DNA of 64,000 nt from positions 62,001 to 126,000 of the forward strand of contig CAVWDZ010000003.1 in the NCBI GenBank assembly GCA_963753905.1. Reading direction: 5' to 3'. Source of the stretch: Bog-756 sp963753905 (lineage in GTDB: Bacteria; Actinomycetota; Acidimicrobiia; Acidimicrobiales; RAAP-2). A program made the position numbers and the translations under genes. Shown in pieces: positions 1-9,235 of this stretch (positions are counted from its first letter, which is position 1; each line of letters starts with the position of its first letter). The notes beneath the pieces are model-generated. The model had not been told where the DNA came from. It searched no databases and saw only the letters and a program-made list of their open reading frames with translations.

Positions 1-65
1 CTCAGCGGATAGAGCGCCGGCCTCCGGAGCCGGAAGCGCAGGTTCGAGTCCTGCCGGGGGCGCCA
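1..65 (+). tRNA. tRNA-Arg (anticodon CCG), 5' end outside the window
   Basis: The window opens inside the D-arm (CTCAGCGGATAGAGC). The anticodon stem CCGGC/GCCGG encloses a seven-base loop CTCCGGA, which puts CCG at positions 34-36 and reads Arg codon CGG. The T-arm is GCAGG-TTCGAGT-CCTGC, and the 3' acceptor strand CGGGGGC is followed by discriminator G and an encoded CCA. About eight 5' acceptor bases lie upstream of the window. Confidence 0.95.
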
Positions 66-299
66 AAAAAAAATGGACAGAAGATCTGAAACGAGCGTTT
101 GGCGGCTCCGGGAAGTGGGAAGATTCCGCTTTCGAAACCGAACGGCTTTCACTCAACGGCATGTCTGATTGCAAAGAGGCCCAGGCATCACCGGGGGCCA
201 TTTTTGGACTTCCCCCGAAGGGGGGCTCGGGGGGACTGCCGGGTGTATGGCGCGGACCAGGCTGCACAGACTGAGGTTGTGGAGACGGCTGTGGACAGG
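66..299. other. Non-coding, lower-GC flank of the tRNA with one short hairpin
   Basis: This stretch is visibly less GC-rich than the rest of the window and begins with a run of nine A directly after the tRNA CCA. No convincing coding frame is seen. A compact dyad CCCCC-GAA-GGGGG lies at 212-224, but no T-run follows it on either strand, so it is not a classic terminator. tRNA 3' ends are common integration sites, but no integrase or repeated tRNA 3' end is visible here. Confidence 0.4.
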
Positions 300-476
300 A
301 TGACCATCGAAGTCGTTGCGCCAGGTGCCCGAGAGACCTGGACCCTCGAAGCCACCTCCTACACGAACCATGCGGACGGAAGACTGGACGTCGCTCTTCC
401 AGACGGCTCGGTCGTCCATTTCGATATGGACGATTGGATGGATGTCCGATTGGCCGGACCGAGCACGCCGACCTGA
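300..476 (+). CDS. Small hypothetical protein (58 aa)
   Basis: A short frame from ATG at 300 encodes a 58-residue acidic protein. Its middle (ETWTLEATSYTNHADGRLDV) and end (FDMDDWMDVRLAG) have a composition like a compact beta-rich domain, not out-of-frame translation. No Shine-Dalgarno is obvious. The frame stays open upstream to 99, but that extension is rich in Arg, Pro and Gly and looks non-coding. I do not recognise the family. It sits alone between the tRNA and the G1 peptidase gene in lower-GC DNA, so it may be a recently acquired or decaying gene. Confidence 0.4.
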   Translation: MTIEVVAPGARETWTLEATSYTNHADGRLDVALPDGSVVHFDMDDWMDVRLAGPSTPT

Positions 477-549
477 CCTGCTCCAGAGCGGCGGAACGTG
501 GGCGGTTACCGGCTCCTCGCTAGTGAGGGTCCGATCAACGTCCGGTCTG

Positions 550-1374
550 TCAGCTGTGCTCCCAGTTGACGGTGAAACTCCTACCGCCGGAGATCGGCGA
601 CGCCACCGCCTTCACCGTGCCGTTCTTGTAGGCCATGGTGAGCTGCTCCGGGTGGCTGGCGGCCAGAGAGGTCCCGTCGATCGTCGCGCCGGTGAAGGTG
701 ACCTTGCCGAAGTCGGCGAGCGGGAGGATCTCGATGCTCCCACCTGATTCGGTGGCCGGGGCCTCGGCGATGACCTCAGCAGTCGCGTCATTGTCTGAAG
801 AGGTCTTGACCGTCTTCTTGGTCCAGCCTCTCGTCGCATCGGAAATCGTCAGCGTGTAGGTCGATCCGCTCACCGTCACCGACGCGCTCATGTGATCACC
901 CGGGTCGACCGTGTTGGAATACAGCGACTGGGCCGCCGGATACATCTCGGACCACGCTGCGTAGACCGTGAGGAGGCCGTAGAAGCAAATCGCCTCGGTC
1001 CCCGTCTGCTCCACCGAGTCGTCTCCGCTCTTGCCTCCATCGAGGCCGACCCAGAACGCCGAGACATACTCCTTGGCACCGGTGCACTTGATCGTGGGTT
1101 GGACCCAGGAGGCCGAAACACTGGTGTAGTGACCACTTGTGGCGTCGTATCCGGCCCAGTTGAGGGTGTCGGTGGCGTTGACGCTCTCCAAGGGGTCGAT
1201 GCCCTGCACGGGATCGATGCCCTGGAGGGGAGGGTGGGCGATCTGCACGGGAGGGTGGGTGACGACTCCCGATGCGCCTGACGCGGCGCCCGCGCCCGAC
1301 GGCGACGCCAGCATCACCACCACTGGAGCCGCAGCGGCTACCGCCAACCCTCTGAGCAAGCGCCTGTACGACAT
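550..1374 (-). CDS. Secreted G1-family (eqolisin-like) glutamic peptidase
   Basis: The 274-residue product starts with a signal peptide (basic MSYRRLLRG followed by an Ala/Val-rich hydrophobic stretch) and should act outside the cell. A low-complexity linker with repeated HPPxQ and QGIDP units follows. The mature domain has the peptidase G1 layout: NWAGY near its start, the catalytic Gln in SASWVQPT, FWVGLDG, and the catalytic Glu region ATAEVIAEAP. Known G1 enzymes are acid-active endopeptidases using a Gln/Glu dyad. The start at 1374 is chosen because GGGAGGGGG lies just upstream and the signal peptide begins there; a longer in-frame ATG at 1479 would bury it. Catalytic activity is inferred from the conserved dyad. 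Confidence 0.85.
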   Translation of the reverse strand: MSYRRLLRGLAVAAAAPVVVMLASPSGAGAASGASGVVTHPPVQIAHPPLQGIDPVQGIDPLESVNATDTLNWAGYDATSGHYTSVSASWVQPTIKCTGAKEYVSAFWVGLDGGKSGDDSVEQTGTEAICFYGLLTVYAAWSEMYPAAQSLYSNTVDPGDHMSASVTVSGSTYTLTISDATRGWTKKTVKTSSDNDATAEVIAEAPATESGGSIEILPLADFGKVTFTGATIDGTSLAASHPEQLTMAYKNGTVKAVASPISGGRSFTVNWEHS

Positions 1375-1479
1375 GCCGACCCCCTCCCGGCCCGGTGCCA
1401 CCTCGTCGAACGTCCGCGCGAGGCTAACCCTCACGAGCCGACCCGCGCTCGGAACACGCGATTCGCGCTGTGACCGCAA

Positions 1480-1953
1480 TCAGTCCCCGGCTCCCGGCGG
1501 TGCATCGGTGAGCTTCGTGCCATCCCACCACTGGACGGGCTTGTTCGGGTTGCTCGGATTCCCGTACCACCCCGGGGGAAGGACGATCGGCTCGGCCGCG
1601 GGCGGCTGGGCCACCACCGGCTCGGCTGCGGGCGGCTCGGGCGTCAACGGCTCCGCGGCGGATGGCTGGACGGAAGGTGCGTCGGTCGGCCGTCCCCCCC
1701 TCGGACGGACGGCCACGATGATGAAGTACCCGACGAGCAGCACCCCACCGAGCACCATGAGCCCGATCCCGAGATGGGCCGCGACGGAGTAGGCCGCGCA
1801 GCTCCGGGTGGTCACCGCCGCGTTCGTGAGGACGACCAGGTTTGTCGTGCAGCCTGTCGAGGCCGGGCTGCACAGCGCGAAGGCGACCGTCCCCGCCCCG
1901 AACGAGCACGCGCCCGCGAGCGCCCACCGACTCGACCCCCGGCCCCTTTCCAT
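1480..1953 (-). CDS. DUF2510-domain membrane protein
   Basis: The 157-residue protein has two hydrophobic segments (about residues 10-28 and 59-82), a Pro/Ala/Glu-rich linker with the unit AAEP four times, and a C-terminal DUF2510-type motif: PPGWYGNPSNPNKPVQWWDG followed by KLTD. DUF2510 is a short actinobacterial domain found at the end of many membrane proteins; its function is unknown. A loop between the two segments holds three Cys residues (CTTN, RSCA, SPASTGC). The start is supported by a TAGCGT box eight bases upstream and by AAAGG just before ATG. Confidence 0.75.
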   Translation of the reverse strand: MERGRGSSRWALAGACSFGAGTVAFALCSPASTGCTTNLVVLTNAAVTTRSCAAYSVAAHLGIGLMVLGGVLLVGYFIIVAVRPRGGRPTDAPSVQPSAAEPLTPEPPAAEPVVAQPPAAEPIVLPPGWYGNPSNPNKPVQWWDGTKLTDAPPGAGD

Positions 1954-1961
1954 ACCCTTTC

Positions 1962-1967
1962 ACGCTA
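1962..1967 (-). promoter_or_regulatory. Putative -10 box, near-leaderless promoter
   Basis: TAGCGT on the minus strand lies eight bases before the ATG at 1953 of the DUF2510 gene. It fits the TANNNT pattern seen before many genes in this window, at slightly longer spacing. No -35 element is evident. Confidence 0.4.
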
Positions 1968-2013
1968 CTGGAAGGGCTCGCGCTGGCGGAAGGAGAACGC
2001 CGGAGCTCCCTGC

Positions 2014-2685
2014 TCAGGGTCCGAGACCGGTCACCCGCACGGTCACGTTGAACCGACCGCCGTCTGCACCGACCGCCGGATCAGCCGTTCCCGACAGGAC
2101 CTTTGGGACCCCGTGATAGGCGAGACGCGACGGTCCGCCGAACACGACGAGGTCGCCGGACTCGAGCGTGACGTCGGTCCACGGCCTGCCCCGCGCCGAC
2201 GGGTTCCCGAACCGGAAGACGCAGGCGTCACCGACGCTCAGGGAAACGACCGGGTCCGCGGTCCGTTCGTCCCGGTCGGCGTGCATCCCCATCCGCGCGC
2301 CGGGCCCGTAGAAGTTGATGAGGGCGACATCGGGATCGAAGCTCCGCTCACCGGAGGTGACCGAGGGGTCGAGGGTGCGCGCGTCGCCGACCGCGGCTCT
2401 GCTCAACGAGGCGAGCCATTCCGGAAACGGCGCGACCGGCCGGCCGTCGCCGTCCTCCACCGTCCGGGCGTAGCGGTAGGGGTACCAGTGCCAGCCGAGG
2501 CAGGTGATCCCGACCGACATCACGCCCCCGCGGGGCATCCGGGGGGCGCTGAACCCGCCCGCATCGGCACCCCACTGCCGGCAGGCGCGCGCCAGCTCGC
2601 GCTGCGACCCCGGGGTGAGCCAGCCTGGGAGGTGCACGGCCCCCGCGGCAAGCAGCCTCGGCTCTCTGGGGATCAGGCTCACCAC
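2014..2685 (-). CDS. alkB: AlkB-type Fe(II)/2-oxoglutarate-dependent DNA repair dioxygenase
   Basis: The 223-residue product matches the length of E. coli AlkB (216). Iron ligands are visible: His135-x-Asp137 in GARMGMHADRDE and the distal His191 in RLAYHGVPK. The 2-oxoglutarate motif RxNxTxR is RFNVTVR at 211-217. The core block SLSVGDACVFRFG is also present. AlkB oxidatively removes methyl groups from N1-methyladenine and N3-methylcytosine. Tandem GTG codons at 2685/2682 are taken as the start because GGGAGGGGGG lies a few bases upstream; the open frame continues upstream but is low-complexity. The gene is probably expressed alone or with the adjacent minus-strand genes. Confidence 0.93.
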   Translation of the reverse strand: MVSLIPREPRLLAAGAVHLPGWLTPGSQRELARACRQWGADAGGFSAPRMPRGGVMSVGITCLGWHWYPYRYARTVEDGDGRPVAPFPEWLASLSRAAVGDARTLDPSVTSGERSFDPDVALINFYGPGARMGMHADRDERTADPVVSLSVGDACVFRFGNPSARGRPWTDVTLESGDLVVFGGPSRLAYHGVPKVLSGTADPAVGADGGRFNVTVRVTGLGP

Positions 2686-2785
2686 CGCGACCCCCCTCCC
2701 TGCCCGGGACGGACTCGATCGCGGGCGCGTCGTCGGTCCACGGGTCCACCCTGGCACAACAGGCGCCGGGTGCAGGCAGCCCGGG

Positions 2786-3319
2786 TCAGCCGGGGGCCGC
2801 CGGCTCCCGCTTGGCCAGCCAGCGCAGGCGCGAGGCGCGGGCGTCCCAGGAGTAGACCACGACGGTGCCCGCGAGCCGGTCGTGCAGGGCGTGACGGTCC
2901 CGGTTGACGAGGATGCCGATGAAGCCGAGGCCGAGAATGAGGAAACTGAGCGGGAGGGCAAGGGTCCGGATGACCGCCTCGCGCGGACCCACGGGAGTTC
3001 CTTCGGTGCGCACGACCCGGATCCCGAGCACGGCCATGCCGATCGTCCTCCCCCCGAGCGACCACTGGTAGGCGAAGTAGACGAACTCCCAGACCACCAG
3101 GGCCACCAGCCCGAAGATCTGGTGGTTGTTGAGGGAGAACTGGTGCCCGGTCACCAGCTGGATCCCGAAGGAGATCGCGGCGATCCCGAGGGTGAACAGG
3201 CCCCACGAGGCGCCGACGTCCGCGGCGAAGGCGACCAGGCGGGTCACCGAACCCGCGTAGTTGCCCTGGCGGCCGGCGATGGGCTCGAGTGCGCTGCCCC
3301 CTCCCCCTGCCGTGCTCAT
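2786..3319 (-). CDS. RDD family integral membrane protein
   Basis: The 177-residue protein has three to four hydrophobic segments (about residues 27-56, 66-86 and 118-138). RDD-family hallmarks are present: an Arg before the first helix (SVTRLVAFAADVG), the GRTIGMAVLGIRVV block after the second, and DRHALHDRLAGTVVV near the end. The biochemical role of the RDD family is largely unknown; some members affect ion homeostasis. Its ATG overlaps the stop of the nonapeptide-repeat gene (3316-3810) as ATGA, so the two are almost certainly co-translated and probably work together at the membrane. Confidence 0.85.
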   Translation of the reverse strand: MSTAGGGGSALEPIAGRQGNYAGSVTRLVAFAADVGASWGLFTLGIAAISFGIQLVTGHQFSLNNHQIFGLVALVVWEFVYFAYQWSLGGRTIGMAVLGIRVVRTEGTPVGPREAVIRTLALPLSFLILGLGFIGILVNRDRHALHDRLAGTVVVYSWDARASRLRWLAKREPAAPG

Positions 3320-3810
3320 GGCCCCTCCGCTGGCGCGGCGGTCGGTCCGGACGCCGGGGCCGGTGGCCCGACCAGCGCCGGAGGACCGGCCGGCCAGTCG
3401 GCGGCGGACCTGCGGAGGATCCGGTTCACCGATCTGGCGACGAAGTCATCGAGTCCCACGCCCTGGGCCCGGACCAAGTCGAGCACTCCGGAGGCCACCC
3501 CGCTCGTCGATCGGGCGATGATGGTGCCGAGTTCGGTCTGCTCGACCAGGGCGTCGATGTCCACCCGCTGGATGATCTTCTCGACATCGACCCGGTCGAT
3601 GATCTTCTCGACGTCGACCCGGTCGATGAGGCCGTCCACATCGACCTGGCTCACGATCTGGTCGACGTCGACGCGGGCCAGCAGTGCGTTCATGTCCACC
3701 CGGGCCAGCAGCGCGTCGATGTCGATGGCATCGACCACCAGGCTCACGACCCGTTCCGCAACCGTCTGGGCCAGCTGGTCCATGCGGCCGGAACCGGGGA
3801 GCGGACTCAT
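3316..3810 (-). CDS. Nonapeptide-repeat protein coupled to the RDD protein
   Basis: The 164-residue soluble protein has eight tandem nine-residue units at residues 29-100 with consensus V-D-V-(D/E)-x-(L/I)-(L/I/V)-x-(R/Q), for example VDVEKIIDR and VDVEKIIQR. An N-terminal amphipathic region (QLAQTVAERVVSLVV) precedes the repeats. A segment SGVLDLVRAQGVGLDDFVAR and a disordered Pro/Ala tail follow. The alternating hydrophobic/acidic pattern could form a solenoid or an amphipathic helix lying on a membrane. Repeat proteins of this kind next to RDD genes occur in actinobacteria, but I know of no assigned function. There is no signal peptide. Confidence 0.7.
   Translation of the reverse strand: MSPLPGSGRMDQLAQTVAERVVSLVVDAIDIDALLARVDMNALLARVDVDQIVSQVDVDGLIDRVDVEKIIDRVDVEKIIQRVDIDALVEQTELGTIIARSTSGVASGVLDLVRAQGVGLDDFVARSVNRILRRSAADWPAGPPALVGPPAPASGPTAAPAEGP
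3571..3624 (-). repeat. Tandem 27-bp repeat inside the nonapeptide-repeat gene
   Basis: Two adjacent 27-base units (3571-3597 and 3598-3624) differ at a single base. They encode the two near-identical VDVEKII-(D/Q)-R units. Neighbouring units are more diverged, which suggests the array grew by recent in-frame duplication. Confidence 0.85.
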
Positions 3811-3911
3811 CGCACCCGAGTGGTCGTGACCAGATCCATCCCCTCAGCTTCGCATCGGTGCCCGTCCCGGGCGGGGACTCCCCTCCGGACGATCGGCCGA
3901 ACGGGCGCCGG

Positions 3912-4376
3912 TCAGGAGGCGGCGGCGCGTGCCTTGAGTACCTCGAGGGAACGGTCGGCGTGCACGTTCATCCTGACCTCGCTCTGGATGGCCTCGATGA
4001 CCCGCAGATCAGGGCCGATCACGAAGGTGGCCCGCTTGGTCGGTGACAGCTTGGTGAATCGGCGCCGCACCCCGAACTGGGTGGCCACCGCGCCGTCCGG
4101 GTCCGAAAGGAGGGGGTAGTCGAAGGAGTGCTTTTCCGAGAACTGCTTCTGCTTGGCGACGTCGTCGGCGCTGATGCCGACCCGCTGGGCACCGACCGCG
4201 TCGAATTCGGCCTTCATGTCACGGAAGTGGCAGCTCTCCTTCGTGCAGCCCGGGGTCATCGCCGCCGGGTAGAAGAAGAGGACCACCGGTCCGGCCGCGA
4301 CCAGGTCGCTCAGCTTGCGCGGGGTGCCGTTCTCATCGGGCAGCTCGAAGTCCGGTGCCAGATCGCCTTTCTCCAT
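3912..4376 (-). CDS. bcp: PrxQ/BCP-type thiol peroxiredoxin
   Basis: The 154-residue product has the full PrxQ/BCP layout: APDFELPDENG at the start, the active site PAAMTPGCTKESC with peroxidatic Cys44 and a resolving Cys49 five residues on, and GISADDVAKQKQF then YPLLSDPDG. These enzymes reduce hydroperoxides in the cytoplasm using thioredoxin-like reductants. The start at 4376 gives the usual family length. There is no Shine-Dalgarno, but TAGCCT lies seven bases upstream, which suggests leaderless translation. A second PrxQ gene is at 14543-15007. Confidence 0.9.
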   Translation of the reverse strand: MEKGDLAPDFELPDENGTPRKLSDLVAAGPVVLFFYPAAMTPGCTKESCHFRDMKAEFDAVGAQRVGISADDVAKQKQFSEKHSFDYPLLSDPDGAVATQFGVRRRFTKLSPTKRATFVIGPDLRVIEAIQSEVRMNVHADRSLEVLKARAAAS

Positions 4377-4383
4377 GACGAGG

Positions 4384-4389
4384 AGGCTA
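4384..4389 (-). promoter_or_regulatory. Putative -10 box, leaderless bcp promoter
   Basis: TAGCCT lies seven bases before the ATG at 4376. It matches the TANNNT spacing found at other genes here that lack a ribosome binding site. Confidence 0.5.
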
Positions 4390-4578
4390 CCGAAGCGTGG
4401 CCGGTCCCGCCCGGAGAAACGCGGTCGGGCATGCACGGAGCTCCCGTAAGATGGCCGACCAGCAGCCACCTCTGCCTCCGGCGCACCGGGATCCCGTGCG
4501 TACCCCCCGGCTCGGATGCGGTCGGAACGCCGGTGCGACGCGAGAGACACGCGAGAGACAAGACGGGAGTCCGCCCAC

Positions 4579-5628
4579 ATGCCGATCGCGATCGAAGTCG
4601 AGAGCCTCGAGAAGACGTTCGCCGGAAAGCGATCGGTGCGCGCCCTCGACGGGGTCAGCTTCGCCGTCGAGGAGGGGACGGTCTTCGGGTTGCTCGGGCC
4701 CAACGGCTCCGGCAAGACCACCGCTGTCCGCATCCTGACCACCATCATCCAGCCGGACGGCGGCACCGCACGGGTGCTCGGCCACGACGTGCGCAAGGAG
4801 GCGGCGCTCGTCCGTAGCCTCATCGGCCTGGCCGGTCAGTATGCCGCTGTCGACGAGAACCTGACCGGCCGCGAGAACCTCCAGATGGTCGGCAACCTCA
4901 ACCACCTCGAACGTGCCGTCGTGACCGTGCGGGCACGGGAGCTGCTCGAGCAGTTCGGCCTCACCGATGCCGGCGACCGGCCGCTCAAGACCTACTCGGG
5001 GGGCATGCGTCGACGGCTCGATCTGGCCGCCGCCCTCGTCGCCCGCCCGACCGTGCTCTTCCTCGACGAGCCGACCACGGGCCTCGACCCACAGAGCCGC
5101 AACGACCTCTGGGGGGTCATCGAGGCGCTCGTGGGAGAGGGCACGTCCGTGCTCCTCACCACCCAGTACCTCGAGGAGGCCGATCGGCTGGCCACCTCCC
5201 TCGCCGTCCTCGACCACGGGCGGGTGATCGCCGAGGGGACGCCCGCGTCGATGAAGTCGGAGCTCGGCGCGACCGTGCTCGAGGTCGGCCTGTCCCGCAT
5301 CGACGAAGCACAGCGGGCCGGCGTCCTCCTCGAGGCCCTCGGCCCCCATCCTGCCCAGGTCACCGGCACCGTGGTCGAGGTCACGGTGGACAACGGCCCC
5401 GAGGCGGCCATGACCGGGCTCCGGTCACTGGACAGCGCAGGGATCGTCCCGACCATGTTCAACCTCCGCCAGCCGAGCCTCGACGACGTCTTCCTCTCAC
5501 TCACCGGCCACCGGACCGAAGGGGACGAGACCGAGGACGGGGACGGGACCCCGACGGAGCGCGGACGCCGACGCCGGATGCGCCTCGCAGAGGACGCCAT
5601 GCCGGTGGTCACGGGGGAGCTCGGATGA
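4579..5628 (+). CDS. DrrA-type ABC exporter ATP-binding protein
   Basis: The 349-residue ATPase carries Walker A GPNGSGKTT, the Q-loop after GLAGQ, signature YSGGMRRRLDLA, Walker B VLFLDEPTTGLD and the switch-region TTQYLEEADRLA. This order, with the C-terminal extension ending QPSLDDVFLSLTGH, is that of the daunorubicin-resistance DrrA subfamily. It should energise export of a hydrophobic compound or lipid through the downstream permease. The start at 4579 follows GGGAG. Its stop overlaps the permease start as ATGA, so the pair is translationally coupled. The substrate cannot be told from sequence. Confidence 0.92.
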   Translation: MPIAIEVESLEKTFAGKRSVRALDGVSFAVEEGTVFGLLGPNGSGKTTAVRILTTIIQPDGGTARVLGHDVRKEAALVRSLIGLAGQYAAVDENLTGRENLQMVGNLNHLERAVVTVRARELLEQFGLTDAGDRPLKTYSGGMRRRLDLAAALVARPTVLFLDEPTTGLDPQSRNDLWGVIEALVGEGTSVLLTTQYLEEADRLATSLAVLDHGRVIAEGTPASMKSELGATVLEVGLSRIDEAQRAGVLLEALGPHPAQVTGTVVEVTVDNGPEAAMTGLRSLDSAGIVPTMFNLRQPSLDDVFLSLTGHRTEGDETEDGDGTPTERGRRRRMRLAEDAMPVVTGELG

Positions 5629-6449
5629 CGACCACCATCACCGCACCGACGGCGTCGCGGGCGCCGCTCCCGGTCGGGCCGGCCGCCAAGCTCCGCTGGG
5701 GCATCTCGGACACGCTGACCCTGACCCGCCGCAACCTGCTGGCCATCACCCGCATCCCCGAGGCGCTCTTCTTCTCGACCGTCCAGCCGATCATGTTCGT
5801 GTTGCTCTTCCGGTACGTGTTCGGCGGCGCGATCAGCACCCCGAACGGGAGCTACGTGAACTACCTGATGCCGGGTGTCTTCGTGCAGACGGTGGCCTTC
5901 GGCGCGGTGAGCACCAGCATCGGCCTGGCCGAGGACCTCCAGAAGGGCCTCATCGAGCGGTTCCGCGCCCTGCCCATGTCCCGTGGCGCGGTGCTGACCG
6001 GACGCACCACGGCCGATGTGGTGCGCAACGTCTTCGTGGTCGTCATCATCACCGTGGTGGGCTTCCTGGTCGGCTTCCGGCCGACCACCGGGGTGCTCGC
6101 CTATCTGGCCGGGATCGGCCTCATCCTGCTGTTCGCCTATGCCCTGTCCTGGGGGTTCGCGGTCATCGGTCTCTCGGCGCCCAACAGCGAGACGGCTCAG
6201 GTGATGTCGTTTCCCATCCTCTTCCCGCTCATCTTCGTCTCCTCGGCCTTCGTACCGGTCGACGCGATGCCGAGCTGGCTGCAGGGATTCGCCACCTACC
6301 AACCGGTGAGCGTGGTCATCACCGCCTGCCGGGCGCTCATGATCGGGGGCCCGACCGCCAAGTGGGTGGTCCAGTCCCTCATCTGGACGGCCCTGCTCCT
6401 GGCCGTCCTGATTCCCCTGGCCGTCCACCGGTACCGCACCCGCACCTGA
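5625..6449 (+). CDS. DrrB-type ABC-2 exporter permease
   Basis: The 274-residue membrane protein has about six hydrophobic segments, with an ABC-2 membrane core running from SDTLTLTRRNLLAI to the end. The conserved block LPMSRGAVLTGRTTADVVRN follows the second segment, as in DrrB-like permeases. Together with the preceding ATPase it forms a two-component exporter, probably a homodimer of each subunit. The gene ends at a perfect palindrome that includes its stop codon (6447-6462). Confidence 0.9.
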   Translation: MTTTITAPTASRAPLPVGPAAKLRWGISDTLTLTRRNLLAITRIPEALFFSTVQPIMFVLLFRYVFGGAISTPNGSYVNYLMPGVFVQTVAFGAVSTSIGLAEDLQKGLIERFRALPMSRGAVLTGRTTADVVRNVFVVVIITVVGFLVGFRPTTGVLAYLAGIGLILLFAYALSWGFAVIGLSAPNSETAQVMSFPILFPLIFVSSAFVPVDAMPSWLQGFATYQPVSVVITACRALMIGGPTAKWVVQSLIWTALLLAVLIPLAVHRYRTRT

Positions 6450-6462
6450 CCCCCGGGGGTCA
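6447..6462. promoter_or_regulatory. Perfect 16-bp palindrome over the permease stop codon
   Basis: TGACCCCCGGGGGTCA is fully self-complementary and begins with the TGA of the permease gene. It lies 58 bases upstream of acnA. With no loop and no T-run it is an unlikely Rho-independent terminator; a dimeric regulator site for acnA is an alternative. Confidence 0.35.
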
Positions 6463-6508
6463 CCGGAGCCGGCCGGACGCGGGAGTTCCCAGCTAGCGCC
6501 GACGCAGG

Positions 6509-6514
6509 CAGAAT
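6509..6514 (+). promoter_or_regulatory. Putative -10 box, leaderless acnA promoter
   Basis: CAGAAT sits six bases before the acnA ATG, a one-base variant of TANNNT. No Shine-Dalgarno is present before this start. Confidence 0.4.
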
Positions 6515-6520
6515 AGGCAC

Positions 6521-9211
<2,691 letters not shown>

Positions 9212-9235
9212 GCGCGCTCGCAGGCGCCACGCGCT

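Noticed and set aside
1..65. Attachment site of an integrative element at the tRNA-Arg
   Set aside because: No integrase gene and no repeat of the tRNA 3' end is visible within the window.
212..224. CCCCC-GAA-GGGGG dyad as a tRNA terminator
   Set aside because: No T-run follows on either strand and it lies about 150 bases from the tRNA end.
2504..3829. Long open frames antisense to annotated genes throughout, for example opposite alkB and the RDD gene
   Set aside because: They are rich in Arg, Pro, Gly and Asp and show no recognisable motifs; high third-position GC leaves antisense frames open by chance.
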